From positions 1 to 14,327 of the forward strand of contig JAHDSP010000034.1 in NCBI GenBank assembly GCA_018432645.1: a DNA stretch of 14,327 bases, in the 5' to 3' direction. The translations under genes were made by a program, and so were the position numbers. This DNA comes from Bacteroidales bacterium (GTDB taxonomy: Bacteria; Bacteroidota; Bacteroidia; Bacteroidales; DTU049). Below, in pieces: positions 1 to 8,427 of this stretch. The first letter of the stretch is position 1. Each line of letters opens with the position of its first letter. The notes under the pieces were generated by a model. The model did no database searches and was not told where the DNA came from. It saw only the letters and a list, made by a program, of their open reading frames with translations.

Positions 1-1
1 A

Positions 2-418
2 AATAAACAATTTATTTGCATAAAACCAACTACATATATGAACCTTAGTGGCAAAGCAGTAAATTACTGGTTAAAAATACTTGAAATACCTTTATCAAAT
101 ATTATAATTATTTATGACGATTTTGAATTACCATTGGGTAAAATTAGAATAAAAGCAAAAGGAAGTGCTGGTACTCACAAAGGACTAGAAAATATTATAG
201 AAACATTGCGAACTGAACAAATACCTCGTATGCGTATTGGTATAGACAATAATTTTTTGCCAGGACAGCAAATAGATTATGTTTTAGAAAAATGGCCAAA
301 AGATCAATGGAAAAAAATATCCAAAGTTTTTCCAGTAGCTTCTGATGCTCTTTATACCTGGGCTTTTGAGGGTATAGATAGAGCAATGAATAAATATAAC
401 AATATTGTAATAGAGTGA
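2..418 (+). CDS. pth: Peptidyl-tRNA hydrolase, 5'-truncated by the window edge
   Basis: Pth cleaves the ester bond of peptidyl-tRNAs released from stalled ribosomes and so recycles tRNA in the cytoplasm. The reading frame is open from base 2, upstream of the ATG at 38, and the codons there read ICIKPTTYMNLSG. This is the family's internal KPxTYMN motif, so the ATG at 38 is an internal Met and about 55 N-terminal residues, with the catalytic His, lie outside the window. Visible family hallmarks are the YDDFELPLG segment (its first Asp corresponds to catalytic Asp93 of E. coli), the GSAGTHKGL loop, RMRIGI, and the C-terminal GIDRAMNKYN. The family norm is GGHNGL, where the Asn (Asn114 in E. coli) contacts substrate; here it is Lys (codon 179-181). 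The MATE gene follows after 43 bp with no visible terminator, so the two may be co-transcribed. The family assignment is firm. Confidence 0.95.
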   Translation, partial: NKQFICIKPTTYMNLSGKAVNYWLKILEIPLSNIIIIYDDFELPLGKIRIKAKGSAGTHKGLENIIETLRTEQIPRMRIGIDNNFLPGQQIDYVLEKWPKDQWKKISKVFPVASDALYTWAFEGIDRAMNKYNNIVIE

Positions 419-461
419 TTCTTATACATTAAATAAATTTAACTAATTAAAACTTTGTAAT

Positions 462-1847
462 ATGGCTAAAATGTTAGATTTAACAAAAGGAGATGAACGT
501 AAGACTATTATCAAATATGCAGTTCCATTAATATTAGGCAGTGTCTTACAAAATCTATATTCACTAATTAATAGTATCATAGTCGGCAATTACTTAGGAA
601 AAGAAGCATTAGCAGCAGTAGGTATATCATTCCCACTAATATTTGCGATTATTTCTTTAATAATAGGTTTTACAATTGGCTTATCTATAGTAATAGGACA
701 ATATTATGGTAGTAAGCAATATGATAATTTGAAAAAAGCTATTAGTACAAGTTACATAGTATTAGTGGTTTTCGCTGTAATAATGACTACCTTTTCTATA
801 GCTACAGGCAAATATTTATTGCAACTATTGGGAGCACAACCAGAAATATTATCTCAAGCCACTTCATATTTTAATGTATTTTGTTTAGGTTTTTTATTTG
901 CTTTTCCTTTTAATGCTACTAATGCAGTTTTAAGAGGTGTAGGAGATTCTGTTACGCCGCTATATTTTTTGATTTTTAGTATTGTTTTAAATTTTATTTT
1001 AAATTATGTGTTTGTAGTCATATTACATTTAGGATTAACATCTACTGCTTGGGCTAGTGTAATAAGTCAGATATTAGCATTGATACTGATGATAGTTTAT
1101 ATAAACAAAAAACATCCTTTTATCTCAGTAAAGATAAAAGAAATGAAATTTTATAAAAATATTTTTAAATATATAATGAAAATCAGCTTGCCCAGTGGCA
1201 TTCAACAATTTGTAATAGCTATTAATGCAATAGTTTTAATGAGTTTAGTAGCATCATTTGGTACCGATGCCATTGCTGGCTATTCAGTAGCTACTAGGGT
1301 AGATGCTATAGCTGGAATACCTGCATTCATTTTCTCATCAGCATTAGCTAATTTCGTAGCACAAAATGCTGGAGCTTTAGAATTTAAAAGAATTAAAAAT
1401 GGCTTAAAAGAAACGCTACGTATGACTGTCAGCATGACAATTATTATATCTATATTGATTATTATTTTTAGTAAATCAATAATGACTATTTTTACTAAAG
1501 ATATAAATGTAATTAATATAGGTAGTGAATATTTGAGGGCAATAAATTATTTTTATGTATTATATGCAGTGATGTTTGCTTATCAGGCAGTATTCAGAGG
1601 TAGCGGCGATACTATGATAAGCATGCTAATAACATTAGCAGCTATATGGATAGTGCGTATTCCATTTTCTTATATGCTTTCTAAACATTTAGGAACCTTA
1701 GGCATATGGCTAGGAATACCAATTGGCTGGTTTGTAGGAGTAATACTAACGTATAGCTATTATAAATCGAGAAAATGGGAATTAAAATTTGTAATGCAAA
1801 TGCGTGGAAGACATAACGCCCCACCAGAATTAGCCGATAACATTTAA
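462..1847 (+). CDS. MATE-family multidrug/cation antiporter
   Basis: This is an inner-membrane exporter of the multi-antimicrobial extrusion family, which uses Na+ or H+ gradients to expel drugs or metabolites. At 461 residues it has the usual length. Two homologous halves can be seen. The first opens with the typical LILGSVLQNLYSLINSIIVG and NYLGKEALAAVG segments. The second opens near residue 240 with LPSGIQQFVIAINAIVLMSL and continues into GTDAIAGYSVATRVDAIAG. Long hydrophobic runs separated by short polar loops suggest about 12 membrane helices. The C-terminal tail after about residue 440 is basic and cytoplasmic. The paired VLRGVGDSVTP and VFRGSGDTMIS motifs are standard MATE signatures. 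The substrate cannot be read from sequence. The gene converges with dpp11; the 200-bp spacer between them has no clear terminator. Confidence 0.95.
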   Translation: MAKMLDLTKGDERKTIIKYAVPLILGSVLQNLYSLINSIIVGNYLGKEALAAVGISFPLIFAIISLIIGFTIGLSIVIGQYYGSKQYDNLKKAISTSYIVLVVFAVIMTTFSIATGKYLLQLLGAQPEILSQATSYFNVFCLGFLFAFPFNATNAVLRGVGDSVTPLYFLIFSIVLNFILNYVFVVILHLGLTSTAWASVISQILALILMIVYINKKHPFISVKIKEMKFYKNIFKYIMKISLPSGIQQFVIAINAIVLMSLVASFGTDAIAGYSVATRVDAIAGIPAFIFSSALANFVAQNAGALEFKRIKNGLKETLRMTVSMTIIISILIIIFSKSIMTIFTKDINVINIGSEYLRAINYFYVLYAVMFAYQAVFRGSGDTMISMLITLAAIWIVRIPFSYMLSKHLGTLGIWLGIPIGWFVGVILTYSYYKSRKWELKFVMQMRGRHNAPPELADNI

Positions 1848-2047
1848 TATCAATTTTTTATACTTTTAAAAAAAAATTCACAGCGCTGGGGAAATGCGGA
1901 TTTAGCAAAGCGTTAAAAAAATGACTACTTTTGCTCATAATGTATTGTATTGAGTTATTTAAACAAAAATACTATATATTAAAAAAGTTTTTGAACTCCT
2001 TTTCTTAAAAATTTTTTATCGGACAACAATGAAAAGGAATATTAAAA

Positions 2048-4162
2048 TTATTGTACGATTTTTATTTCGTTTAGTATTCTCTGAGCATTGGCATACTTAT
2101 CAATGATAAACAGCATATATCTGATATCGAGTACAATGTTTCTGCATCTGCTTTCATCGAAATAAAAATCGCTCATAGTACCTTCCCATACTCTATCGTA
2201 ATTTAGCCCAATTAACTCTCCTTTACTGTTAAAGACAGGGCTTCCACTATTGCCACCTGTAGTATGTGCTGTACTTATGAAGGCTATTGGTAGCTCGCCA
2301 TTAGCATTGGTATATGATCCAAAATTTTTTGTTTTAAATAATTTGAGTAGGGTGCTATCTATCTTGTAATCTTCTGCTTCTCCCCATAATGCTTTATCTA
2401 CCATACCATTGATAGTTGTATAATAAAGATAAGTAATAGCATCTGCTGGATTATATGGTTTTACATTACCGTATGCTATTCTCATAGTGCTATTAGCATC
2501 ATAATAATACTTGTTTGGTGGTAAATAATAACTCTGTAGTCTGGTATATATGCGATAAAGGCTATCTAATTTATTATTATAATACTCCTCCATTGGCCAT
2601 ATTTCTTTGGAATACCAGTATAATAATTGACTTGTTAATAAAAATAATGGATCTTTTTGAATTTTTTTAGGATTAATTTTATTTTTATTACATGCTTCTG
2701 ATATTTTATCGATATTGTTAAAAATAGATTTGTCTATATTTTTAGCAGCATTAACTTTGATTTTCAATATTTCATCGGGAAAATATTTTGATAAGCTATC
2801 TAAATATTTAAAAGTAGAATTGAATAAATTTTGTTCTAATTTCAAATTATTATTTTTTAAAAAATTATTTACTTGGTAGCACCATTTACTTTGCCAAGTA
2901 TCTATTTCGTTTTTTTGTAAATCTTTAATATCAAATATTGTACGTTGTATTAATTTAGTAATTTCATTAGAAAAATAAGCTTCATACAGTACTCTATCTA
3001 TATATTCGTAGTTATAGATCAGCTGATGATATTGGTATATTGTATCCAACAAATTAGAATATTTTTTTAAAGAGTCGATATTTTTGAGCCAATTAATAAA
3101 TTCTTGTTCTTTAGCATATCGTTTCTCTATAGCATTAGTAGCATTGATGCCTATTGTTTCGCCTTGCATTTTTTTCCAGTAATTAGCTATACCAGCCCTC
3201 TTATTTGCATACATCAATCTTATAGTATCATTATAACGAGAAGCATTTTCTATAATATTCAATTTTGTTGACCTAATGTCTATAGCTATAGGATTTATGT
3301 GATTTACATTCATATCTATACCTTTAGAAGTCATGAAATGAGTAGTTGATCCAGGGAATCCATATACGAATATGAAATCATCTTCTTCTACGCCTTTTTT
3401 AGATACTGGAGCCACATATTTAGGTTTATATGGGACATTATTTTCTGAGTAATTTGCTGGTTCATTATTCTGATCTACATAAATACGAAAAATTGAGAAA
3501 TCCCCTGTATGACGTGGCCATACCCAATTATCTGTATCACCTCCAAAATTACCTATAAATAATGGAGGAGCTGCTACCAAACGTATGTCGCTAAACACTT
3601 CATAGGTCATTAGATAATATGCATTGCCGTAGTTAAACTCTCTAACTACAGCATTTATATAAGGTTTAGTTTTATTCTCTGCAGCTATATTTTTACTTAT
3701 TTTTCTCACAATTTCTTTTCTTTGTTGTTCATTAGCATTCGCTGGAATTTGAGATAAAATTTCATTAGTTACATCTCTCATGCTTATCAATCTAGATATC
3801 GTAAGTCCAGAAATTGATATTTCTTCCGTATAATCTTTAGACCAATATCCATTAGTCAGATAATCATTATTGACAGTGCTCACCCTAGCTATCGATCCAT
3901 GTCCGCAATGATGATTAGTTATTACTAATCCTTGTTCACTAACTATAGCACCTGTGCATCCACTACCGAATAGCACCACAGCATCCTTTAGACTAGAATT
4001 ATTTATACTATATATTTCCTCTGTAGTCAATTTTAATCCTCTAGTAACCATATCATCATATTGAGCTTCTAAAAGGACTGGCAGCCACATTCCCTCATCT
4101 GCCAAAAGATTTTTACATAATGATAAACTTAAAATCCCAATTAAAATCATTAATCTTTTCAT
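2048..4162 (-). CDS. dpp11: S46 dipeptidyl-peptidase, DPP11-like (Asp/Glu-specific)
   Basis: This is an exported serine peptidase that removes dipeptides from peptide N-termini, a step in periplasmic peptide feeding by asaccharolytic Bacteroidota. It has 704 residues, near the family's ~720. A signal peptide (about residues 1-20) precedes the mature start ADEGMWLP. Catalytic motifs are TNHHCGHG (His85), GGDTDNWVWPRHTGDF (the triad Asp is probably Asp221) and GGNSGSP (Ser639). Cys69 and Cys86 flank the His site and may form a disulfide. Specificity can be guessed: 18 residues after the catalytic Ser the sequence reads YDRVWEGTMSD, with Arg657 where DPP11 enzymes carry the Arg that binds acidic P1 side chains and DPP7 enzymes carry Gly. 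That comparison is from memory of the family. The long helical insert around residues 330-540 is typical of S46. It is cut off from nifJ by a terminator and probably has its own promoter. Confidence 0.93.
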   Translation of the reverse strand: MKRLMILIGILSLSLCKNLLADEGMWLPVLLEAQYDDMVTRGLKLTTEEIYSINNSSLKDAVVLFGSGCTGAIVSEQGLVITNHHCGHGSIARVSTVNNDYLTNGYWSKDYTEEISISGLTISRLISMRDVTNEILSQIPANANEQQRKEIVRKISKNIAAENKTKPYINAVVREFNYGNAYYLMTYEVFSDIRLVAAPPLFIGNFGGDTDNWVWPRHTGDFSIFRIYVDQNNEPANYSENNVPYKPKYVAPVSKKGVEEDDFIFVYGFPGSTTHFMTSKGIDMNVNHINPIAIDIRSTKLNIIENASRYNDTIRLMYANKRAGIANYWKKMQGETIGINATNAIEKRYAKEQEFINWLKNIDSLKKYSNLLDTIYQYHQLIYNYEYIDRVLYEAYFSNEITKLIQRTIFDIKDLQKNEIDTWQSKWCYQVNNFLKNNNLKLEQNLFNSTFKYLDSLSKYFPDEILKIKVNAAKNIDKSIFNNIDKISEACNKNKINPKKIQKDPLFLLTSQLLYWYSKEIWPMEEYYNNKLDSLYRIYTRLQSYYLPPNKYYYDANSTMRIAYGNVKPYNPADAITYLYYTTINGMVDKALWGEAEDYKIDSTLLKLFKTKNFGSYTNANGELPIAFISTAHTTGGNSGSPVFNSKGELIGLNYDRVWEGTMSDFYFDESRCRNIVLDIRYMLFIIDKYANAQRILNEIKIVQ

Positions 4163-4191
4163 AATACTATTATTTTTTATTAATTTGTAAG

Positions 4192-4199
4192 CAAAAATA
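4192..4199 (-). promoter_or_regulatory. Candidate -7 box for dpp11
   Basis: Read on the minus strand this is TATTTTTG, a full match to the Bacteroidota -7 consensus TAnnTTTG, 29 bp upstream of the dpp11 ATG. There is no good TTG at the expected -33 position, so the call rests on the -7 box, its placement, and the need for a promoter downstream of the nifJ terminator. Confidence 0.45.
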
Positions 4200-4328
4200 A
4201 TAAAAGATAATCACTTATGAGTATTTTTTAAATTAGTAATTTTTAATGTGTTAGGAGTTTTAAAATTTTTTAAAAAGTTTATGCATTGACAAGTTTAAAG
4301 AGATAAATGGGATATTACAATATTATCT

Positions 4329-4369
4329 AAAAAAATAAAGGGGTTTATCTTTATTGATAAACCCCTTTA
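4329..4369 (-). terminator. Intrinsic terminator of nifJ
   Basis: A perfect 14-bp stem (4336-4349 with 4356-4369) with a 6-nt loop includes a GGGG/CCCC core. On the minus strand it is followed at once by TATTTTTTT (T run at 4329-4335). It starts 20 bp after the nifJ stop codon. The T run is on the minus-strand side only, so it serves nifJ and insulates dpp11. Confidence 0.92.
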
Positions 4370-4388
4370 AAATTAGATTAAAATAATT

Positions 4389-7300
4389 TTAAAAAACTAT
4401 CTGTGATAATTTCACATATCTATCATAGCGCCATTTTGCTACTTTTTCTGCTTCATCGAAAAGTTCTTTAGCAGTTTGCGGATTAGATCTCATTAGAGAA
4501 GAGAATCTAACCTCAGAGAGTAGAAAATCTTGAAATAGGCCAAAGTCTGGTTCTTTGCTATCTAATTGGAAAGGTATTTTACCTTCATCAGCTAAACGCG
4601 GGTCATAGCGATACAAGGTCCAGTAGCCAGATTTGACAGCACGTTCTTCTTGATTTTGAGACTGTCCCATATCACCTTTAATGCCATGAGCTATACAAGG
4701 AGCATAAGCTATAATAATAGATGGTCCAGGAAATTCCTCTGCTTCTCTTACTGCTTTTAAATATTGATTAATATTAGCTCCCATAGCTACTTGAGCTACA
4801 TAAACGTAACCATAAGAGATACCCATTAGACCTAAATCTTTTTTTCTAATTTTTTTGCCGGAAGCAGCAAATTTAGCAATAGCACCAATGGGAGTAGATT
4901 TAGATGATTGACCACCAGTATTTGAATATACTTCAGTATCTAAAACTAAAATATTTATATCTTCACCAGATGCCATCACATGATCTAATCCACCATATCC
5001 AATATCGTAAGCCCAGCCATCACCACCGATACTCCACACACTTACTTTGATGAGATAATGTTGATATTTTTTGATAAAATCAGCTATATCTTGCGGAGCA
5101 TTGGATATCATTGATAAGAGTTTATCTGTTGCTATTTCTGCGTTTTGGGCATTATACATGCCATCTATCCATTCTTGCATAGCATTTTTCAGTTCAGTGC
5201 TAGCATTGCTATCTGAGATAAATTTTACAAAATTCTCTTTAATATATTCTCTGATTTTGCGAATACCACTTGCTATACCAAATCCATACTCAGCATTATC
5301 TTCGAATAAACTATTACCCCAAGCTACACCTTTGCCATTGCGATTAGAAGTTGTATATGGCATAGATGGTGCACTACCACCATATATAGATGAGCAGCCG
5401 GTAGCATTAGCTATTACCATACGCTCACCAAAAAGTTGAGTTATGAGTTTAATATATGGAGTCTCGCCACATCCAGCACAAGCACCGCTAAATTCAAATA
5501 ATGGTTGAGCAAATTGACTACCTCTGACAGTTTTGTATTTATCTACAACTGTATCTTTGTAGCCTACTTTTTGATCCATATATGTGAATCTATCATTTTC
5601 ATCTAGATGGTCTTGTAATGGTTCCATTACTAATGCTTTTTCTTTAGCAGGACAAACATTTACACAAACTTCACAGCCTGTACAGTCTAAAACGCTTACT
5701 TGTAATGAATAATTGTATTCTTTAGTAGCACCATTGCCTTTGATAGATTTGGTACCTGATGGGGCATTAGCTAATTCTTCATCAGTAAGTAAAAATGGAC
5801 GAATTACAGCATGAGGGCAAGCATATGCACATTGATTACATTGTGTACAATTCTCTGGTATCCATACTGGTACAGTAACTGCAACTCCACGTTTTTCATA
5901 TTTAGATGTTCCTGATGGGAAAGTACCATCTTCTCTTCCTTTAAATGTAGATACTGGCAGCTTATCTCCTTCTTGAGCATTCATTACTCTCACTACTTGA
6001 GAAATAAATTCTGGGGCGTCATCTTGTTCATAATAAATAGGACTCTCATCAGGTAAGTTTTTCCATTCTTCAGGCACTTTCACTTCTATTACTTCAGCAC
6101 CACGTTCTATAGCTTGATAGTTCATTTGCACTACTTTTTCGCCTTTTCTACCAAAAGATTCTTCTACAGCTTTTCTCATTTCTTTGATAGCTAAATCATA
6201 AGGAATGATATTGGTAATTTTAAAGAAAGCAGATTGCATAATAGAATTTATTCTATTTCCCAATCCTATTTCTCTAGCTATCTTCGTAGCGTCAATCACA
6301 TAAAATTTAATTTTATTTACTGCTAAATATTTTTTAATAGAATTAGGTAGCTTTTCTTTAGTAGTTTCTACGTCCCAGATAGTATTTAATAGGAAGGTAC
6401 CACCAGGTTTCAGTCCGCTGAGCATATCATATTTACCTAAATATGCTGGTACATGACAAGCAACGAAATCAGGTATAGTAACTAAATAAGGACTACGTAT
6501 AGGAATATCACCGAAACGTAAATGTGATACTGTGAATCCACCAGATTTCTTAGAGTCATAAGCGAAATATGCTTGGCAATATTTATTTGTTGTTTCACCA
6601 ATTATTTTTATTGAGTTCTTATTAGCACCTACAGTACCATCAGAGCCTATACCATAGAATCTAGCAGAATAGATACATTGATGTGAAATATTAATTTCCT
6701 TCTCTTGTGGTAAGGATGAGAAATTGATATCATCTACAATGCCAATAGTGAAGTGATCTTTAGGTTCTTTTTGTTTTAAATTATTGTAAATTGCTAATAT
6801 TTGTGAAGGAGTGGTATCCTTTGAGCTAAGACCATAACGTCCACTATAGATTTCTGGAGCATTAGGTTTCCCATAAAAGATATTTTTTATATCTAAATAG
6901 AGAGGTTCGCCCATAGCACCAGGTTCTTTTGTCCTATCTATTACAGCTATACGTTTCACTGATTTTGGTAAAACATTTAATAAATATTTTTCGCTAAAAG
7001 GACGATAGAGGTGTACGTTTATGATGCCCACTTTCTCGCCACTGTTCATTAAATAATCTACTGTGTCTTTAATAGTATCAGATACAGATCCCATAGAAAT
7101 TATGATATTTTCTGCCTCTGGGTGACCATAGTAATCAAATGGATGATATTCTCTACCAGTCAATTTAGTAATTTCTTGCATATAATATTCTACTAAATCT
7201 GGTATTTTATCATAAAATGTTTGTGCTGCTTCACGAGCTTGAAAGAATATATCGGGATTTTGTGCAGTACCACGAATAACTGGATGATTTGGATTCAGAG

Positions 7301-7925
7301 CTCTATTACGGAATTCTTCTATAGCTTTCCAATCTATAATGTTTATGAAATCTTCTGCATCTAATTTTTCGATTTTTTGTATTTCGTGAGATGTTCTAAA
7401 TCCATCAAAAAAATGTAGGAAAGGCACTCTGCCTTTGATAGCAGCTAGATGTGCTACAGGAGCTAGATCCATAATTTCTTGCACACTACTTGTAGCTAAC
7501 ATAGCAAAACCAGTCATTCTAGTAGACATCACATCAGAATGATCTCCAAATATAGATAATGCATGTGAAGCAACAGTACGAGCAGATACATGAAATACGC
7601 CAGGCAAAAGCTCGCCAGAGATTTTATACATATTAGGTATCATCAATAATAAACCCTGACTAGCAGTATATGTGGAGGTTAGAGCACCACTTTGTAAACT
7701 TCCATGTACAGCTCCAGCAGCTCCAGCTTCACTTTGCATTTCTATTACTTTCACAGTAGAACCAAAAATATTTTTCCTGCCTTCAGCAGCCCATTCATCT
7801 ACATACTCTGCCATCGGTGATGATGGAGTGATAGGATAGATAGCAGCTACCTCGCTAAATATATAACTAACATGAGCCGCAGCATGGTTACCATCACAGG
7901 TAATAAATTTTTTATCTCTCTTCAT
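4389..7925 (-). CDS. nifJ: Pyruvate:ferredoxin (flavodoxin) oxidoreductase, single-chain
   Basis: It oxidises pyruvate and CoA to acetyl-CoA and CO2, passing electrons to ferredoxin or flavodoxin; it is a cytoplasmic homodimer central to anaerobic carbon metabolism. Its 1178 residues match the full-length one-chain enzyme. The order is: N-terminal thiamine-diphosphate domain (YPITPSSPMAE near 30-40, SEAGA with Glu66, SARTVAS with Arg116); transketolase C-like domain (about 260-390); gamma domain (about 415-620, SGGFTVSHLRFG); two ferredoxin-type 4Fe-4S motifs (Cys693/696/699/703 and Cys748/751/754/758); and the C-terminal thiamine domain. The last holds Cys816, Cys819, Cys844 and Cys1077 for the proximal cluster, plus IGGDGWAYDIG and YSNTGGQSSKS for Mg-thiamine binding. 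All key residues are present, so it should be active. The ATG at 7925 starts the conserved N-terminus MKRDKKFITCDGN. A promoter lies just upstream and a strong terminator just downstream, so it is probably monocistronic. Confidence 0.98.
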   Translation of the reverse strand: MKRDKKFITCDGNHAAAHVSYIFSEVAAIYPITPSSPMAEYVDEWAAEGRKNIFGSTVKVIEMQSEAGAAGAVHGSLQSGALTSTYTASQGLLLMIPNMYKISGELLPGVFHVSARTVASHALSIFGDHSDVMSTRMTGFAMLATSSVQEIMDLAPVAHLAAIKGRVPFLHFFDGFRTSHEIQKIEKLDAEDFINIIDWKAIEEFRNRALNPNHPVIRGTAQNPDIFFQAREAAQTFYDKIPDLVEYYMQEITKLTGREYHPFDYYGHPEAENIIISMGSVSDTIKDTVDYLMNSGEKVGIINVHLYRPFSEKYLLNVLPKSVKRIAVIDRTKEPGAMGEPLYLDIKNIFYGKPNAPEIYSGRYGLSSKDTTPSQILAIYNNLKQKEPKDHFTIGIVDDINFSSLPQEKEINISHQCIYSARFYGIGSDGTVGANKNSIKIIGETTNKYCQAYFAYDSKKSGGFTVSHLRFGDIPIRSPYLVTIPDFVACHVPAYLGKYDMLSGLKPGGTFLLNTIWDVETTKEKLPNSIKKYLAVNKIKFYVIDATKIAREIGLGNRINSIMQSAFFKITNIIPYDLAIKEMRKAVEESFGRKGEKVVQMNYQAIERGAEVIEVKVPEEWKNLPDESPIYYEQDDAPEFISQVVRVMNAQEGDKLPVSTFKGREDGTFPSGTSKYEKRGVAVTVPVWIPENCTQCNQCAYACPHAVIRPFLLTDEELANAPSGTKSIKGNGATKEYNYSLQVSVLDCTGCEVCVNVCPAKEKALVMEPLQDHLDENDRFTYMDQKVGYKDTVVDKYKTVRGSQFAQPLFEFSGACAGCGETPYIKLITQLFGERMVIANATGCSSIYGGSAPSMPYTTSNRNGKGVAWGNSLFEDNAEYGFGIASGIRKIREYIKENFVKFISDSNASTELKNAMQEWIDGMYNAQNAEIATDKLLSMISNAPQDIADFIKKYQHYLIKVSVWSIGGDGWAYDIGYGGLDHVMASGEDINILVLDTEVYSNTGGQSSKSTPIGAIAKFAASGKKIRKKDLGLMGISYGYVYVAQVAMGANINQYLKAVREAEEFPGPSIIIAYAPCIAHGIKGDMGQSQNQEERAVKSGYWTLYRYDPRLADEGKIPFQLDSKEPDFGLFQDFLLSEVRFSSLMRSNPQTAKELFDEAEKVAKWRYDRYVKLSQIVF

Positions 7926-7953
7926 TTTTATATTTTTTTATTTTATTTGTTTG

Positions 7954-7985
7954 CGAAATTAATCATTATTGTTCATATTGTCAAA
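7954..7985 (-). promoter_or_regulatory. Candidate nifJ promoter
   Basis: On the minus strand, TTTG (7982-7985), a 20-bp spacer and TAATTTCG (7954-7961) fit the Bacteroidota -33/-7 pattern TTTG-N(19-21)-TAnnTTTG with one mismatch. The -7 box lies 28 bp before the nifJ ATG. Confidence 0.55.
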
Positions 7986-8105
7986 CTAAAGTTATAAATA
8001 TCATTTTTATTGGCTTTTTCTGAATTATTTCACTTAGTTATGATGAATTTTAATGAAAATATAATTCATTATTTTTAATTTTCTAAAAAGTATAATTAAA
8101 AAAAA

Positions 8106-8137
8106 TTTTTTCATTTTAAAAAATATTTTTACCTTTG
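8106..8137 (+). promoter_or_regulatory. Candidate tRNA-Phe promoter
   Basis: TACCTTTG (8130-8137) is an exact match to the -7 consensus TAnnTTTG and ends 14 bp before the tRNA. A weak TTTT at 8106-8109 lies 20 bp upstream in the -33 position. It faces away from the nifJ promoter across the shared 226-bp spacer. Confidence 0.6.
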
Positions 8138-8151
8138 CAAAAATAAATAAC

Positions 8152-8224
<73 letters not shown>

Positions 8225-8230
8225 TTACTA

Positions 8231-8262
8231 GGGGCAATAAATAAATTGCCCCTTTATATTTT
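8231..8262 (+). terminator. Intrinsic terminator after tRNA-Phe
   Basis: A perfect 8-bp stem GGGGCAAT (8231-8238) / ATTGCCCC (8245-8252) with 6-nt loop AAATAA is followed by TTTATATTTT. It begins 6 bp after the tRNA, separating tRNA-Phe from tRNA-Arg. Confidence 0.85.
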
Positions 8263-8293
8263 GTAAAAGTTATTTGTTTTATTTGTAATTTTG
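8260..8293 (+). promoter_or_regulatory. Candidate tRNA-Arg promoter
   Basis: TTTG (8260-8263), a 22-bp spacer and TAATTTTG (8286-8293) match the Bacteroidota promoter pattern, with the -7 box exact and the spacer slightly long. The -7 box ends 14 bp before the tRNA, the same distance as for tRNA-Phe, which supports both calls. Confidence 0.6.
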
Positions 8294-8307
8294 TTCTCCA
8301 AATAAAA

Positions 8308-8379
8308 GGCTCCGTAGTTCAATGGATAGAACGGAAGTTTCCTAAACTTTAAATGCAGGTTCGATTCCTGCCGGAGTCA
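8308..8379 (+). tRNA. tRNA-Arg(CCT)
   Basis: A complete 72-nt cloverleaf. The acceptor GGCTCCG (8308-8314) pairs with CGGAGTC (8372-8378) with one G-T pair, followed by discriminator A8379. The D arm is GTTC/GAAC. The anticodon stem GAAGT/ACTTT closes loop TTCCTAA, giving anticodon CCT, which reads AGG. The variable loop is AAAT. The T stem GCAGG/CCTGC closes loop TTCGATT. CCA is not encoded. Confidence 0.97.
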
Positions 8380-8385
8380 TTTTAT

Positions 8386-8405
8386 TTTTTGTAATTTTAC
8401 AAAAA
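8386..8405 (+). terminator. Weak AT-only hairpin between tRNA-Arg and coaX
   Basis: TTTTTGTA (8386-8393) and TACAAAAA (8398-8405) form a perfect 8-bp stem with a 4-nt loop, followed by TTTATTTTT. With only one G-C pair it would be a weak terminator, so some tRNA-Arg transcripts may read into coaX, for which no convincing own promoter is visible. Confidence 0.35.
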
Positions 8406-8427
8406 TTTATTTTTACCTAATTATATA

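Noticed and set aside
195..386. Minus-strand ORF inside pth
   Set aside because: It lies wholly antisense to a well-conserved gene and shows no family motif.
1997..2038. TCCTTTTC/GAAAAGGA hairpin as terminator for dpp11
   Set aside because: Only 8 bp with a 26-nt loop and no T run directly after the stem; could be chance in AT-rich DNA.
5071..5439. Plus-strand ORF inside nifJ
   Set aside because: Antisense shadow of the conserved C-terminal thiamine domain of nifJ.
8043..8069. ATGAATT/AATTCAT inverted repeat as an operator between nifJ and tRNA-Phe
   Set aside because: A 7-bp AT-only match with a 13-nt loop is expected by chance in such sequence.
8388..8421. Separate promoter for coaX
   Set aside because: TTTG-N22-TACCTAAT has three mismatches in the -7 box; read-through from tRNA-Arg is at least as likely.
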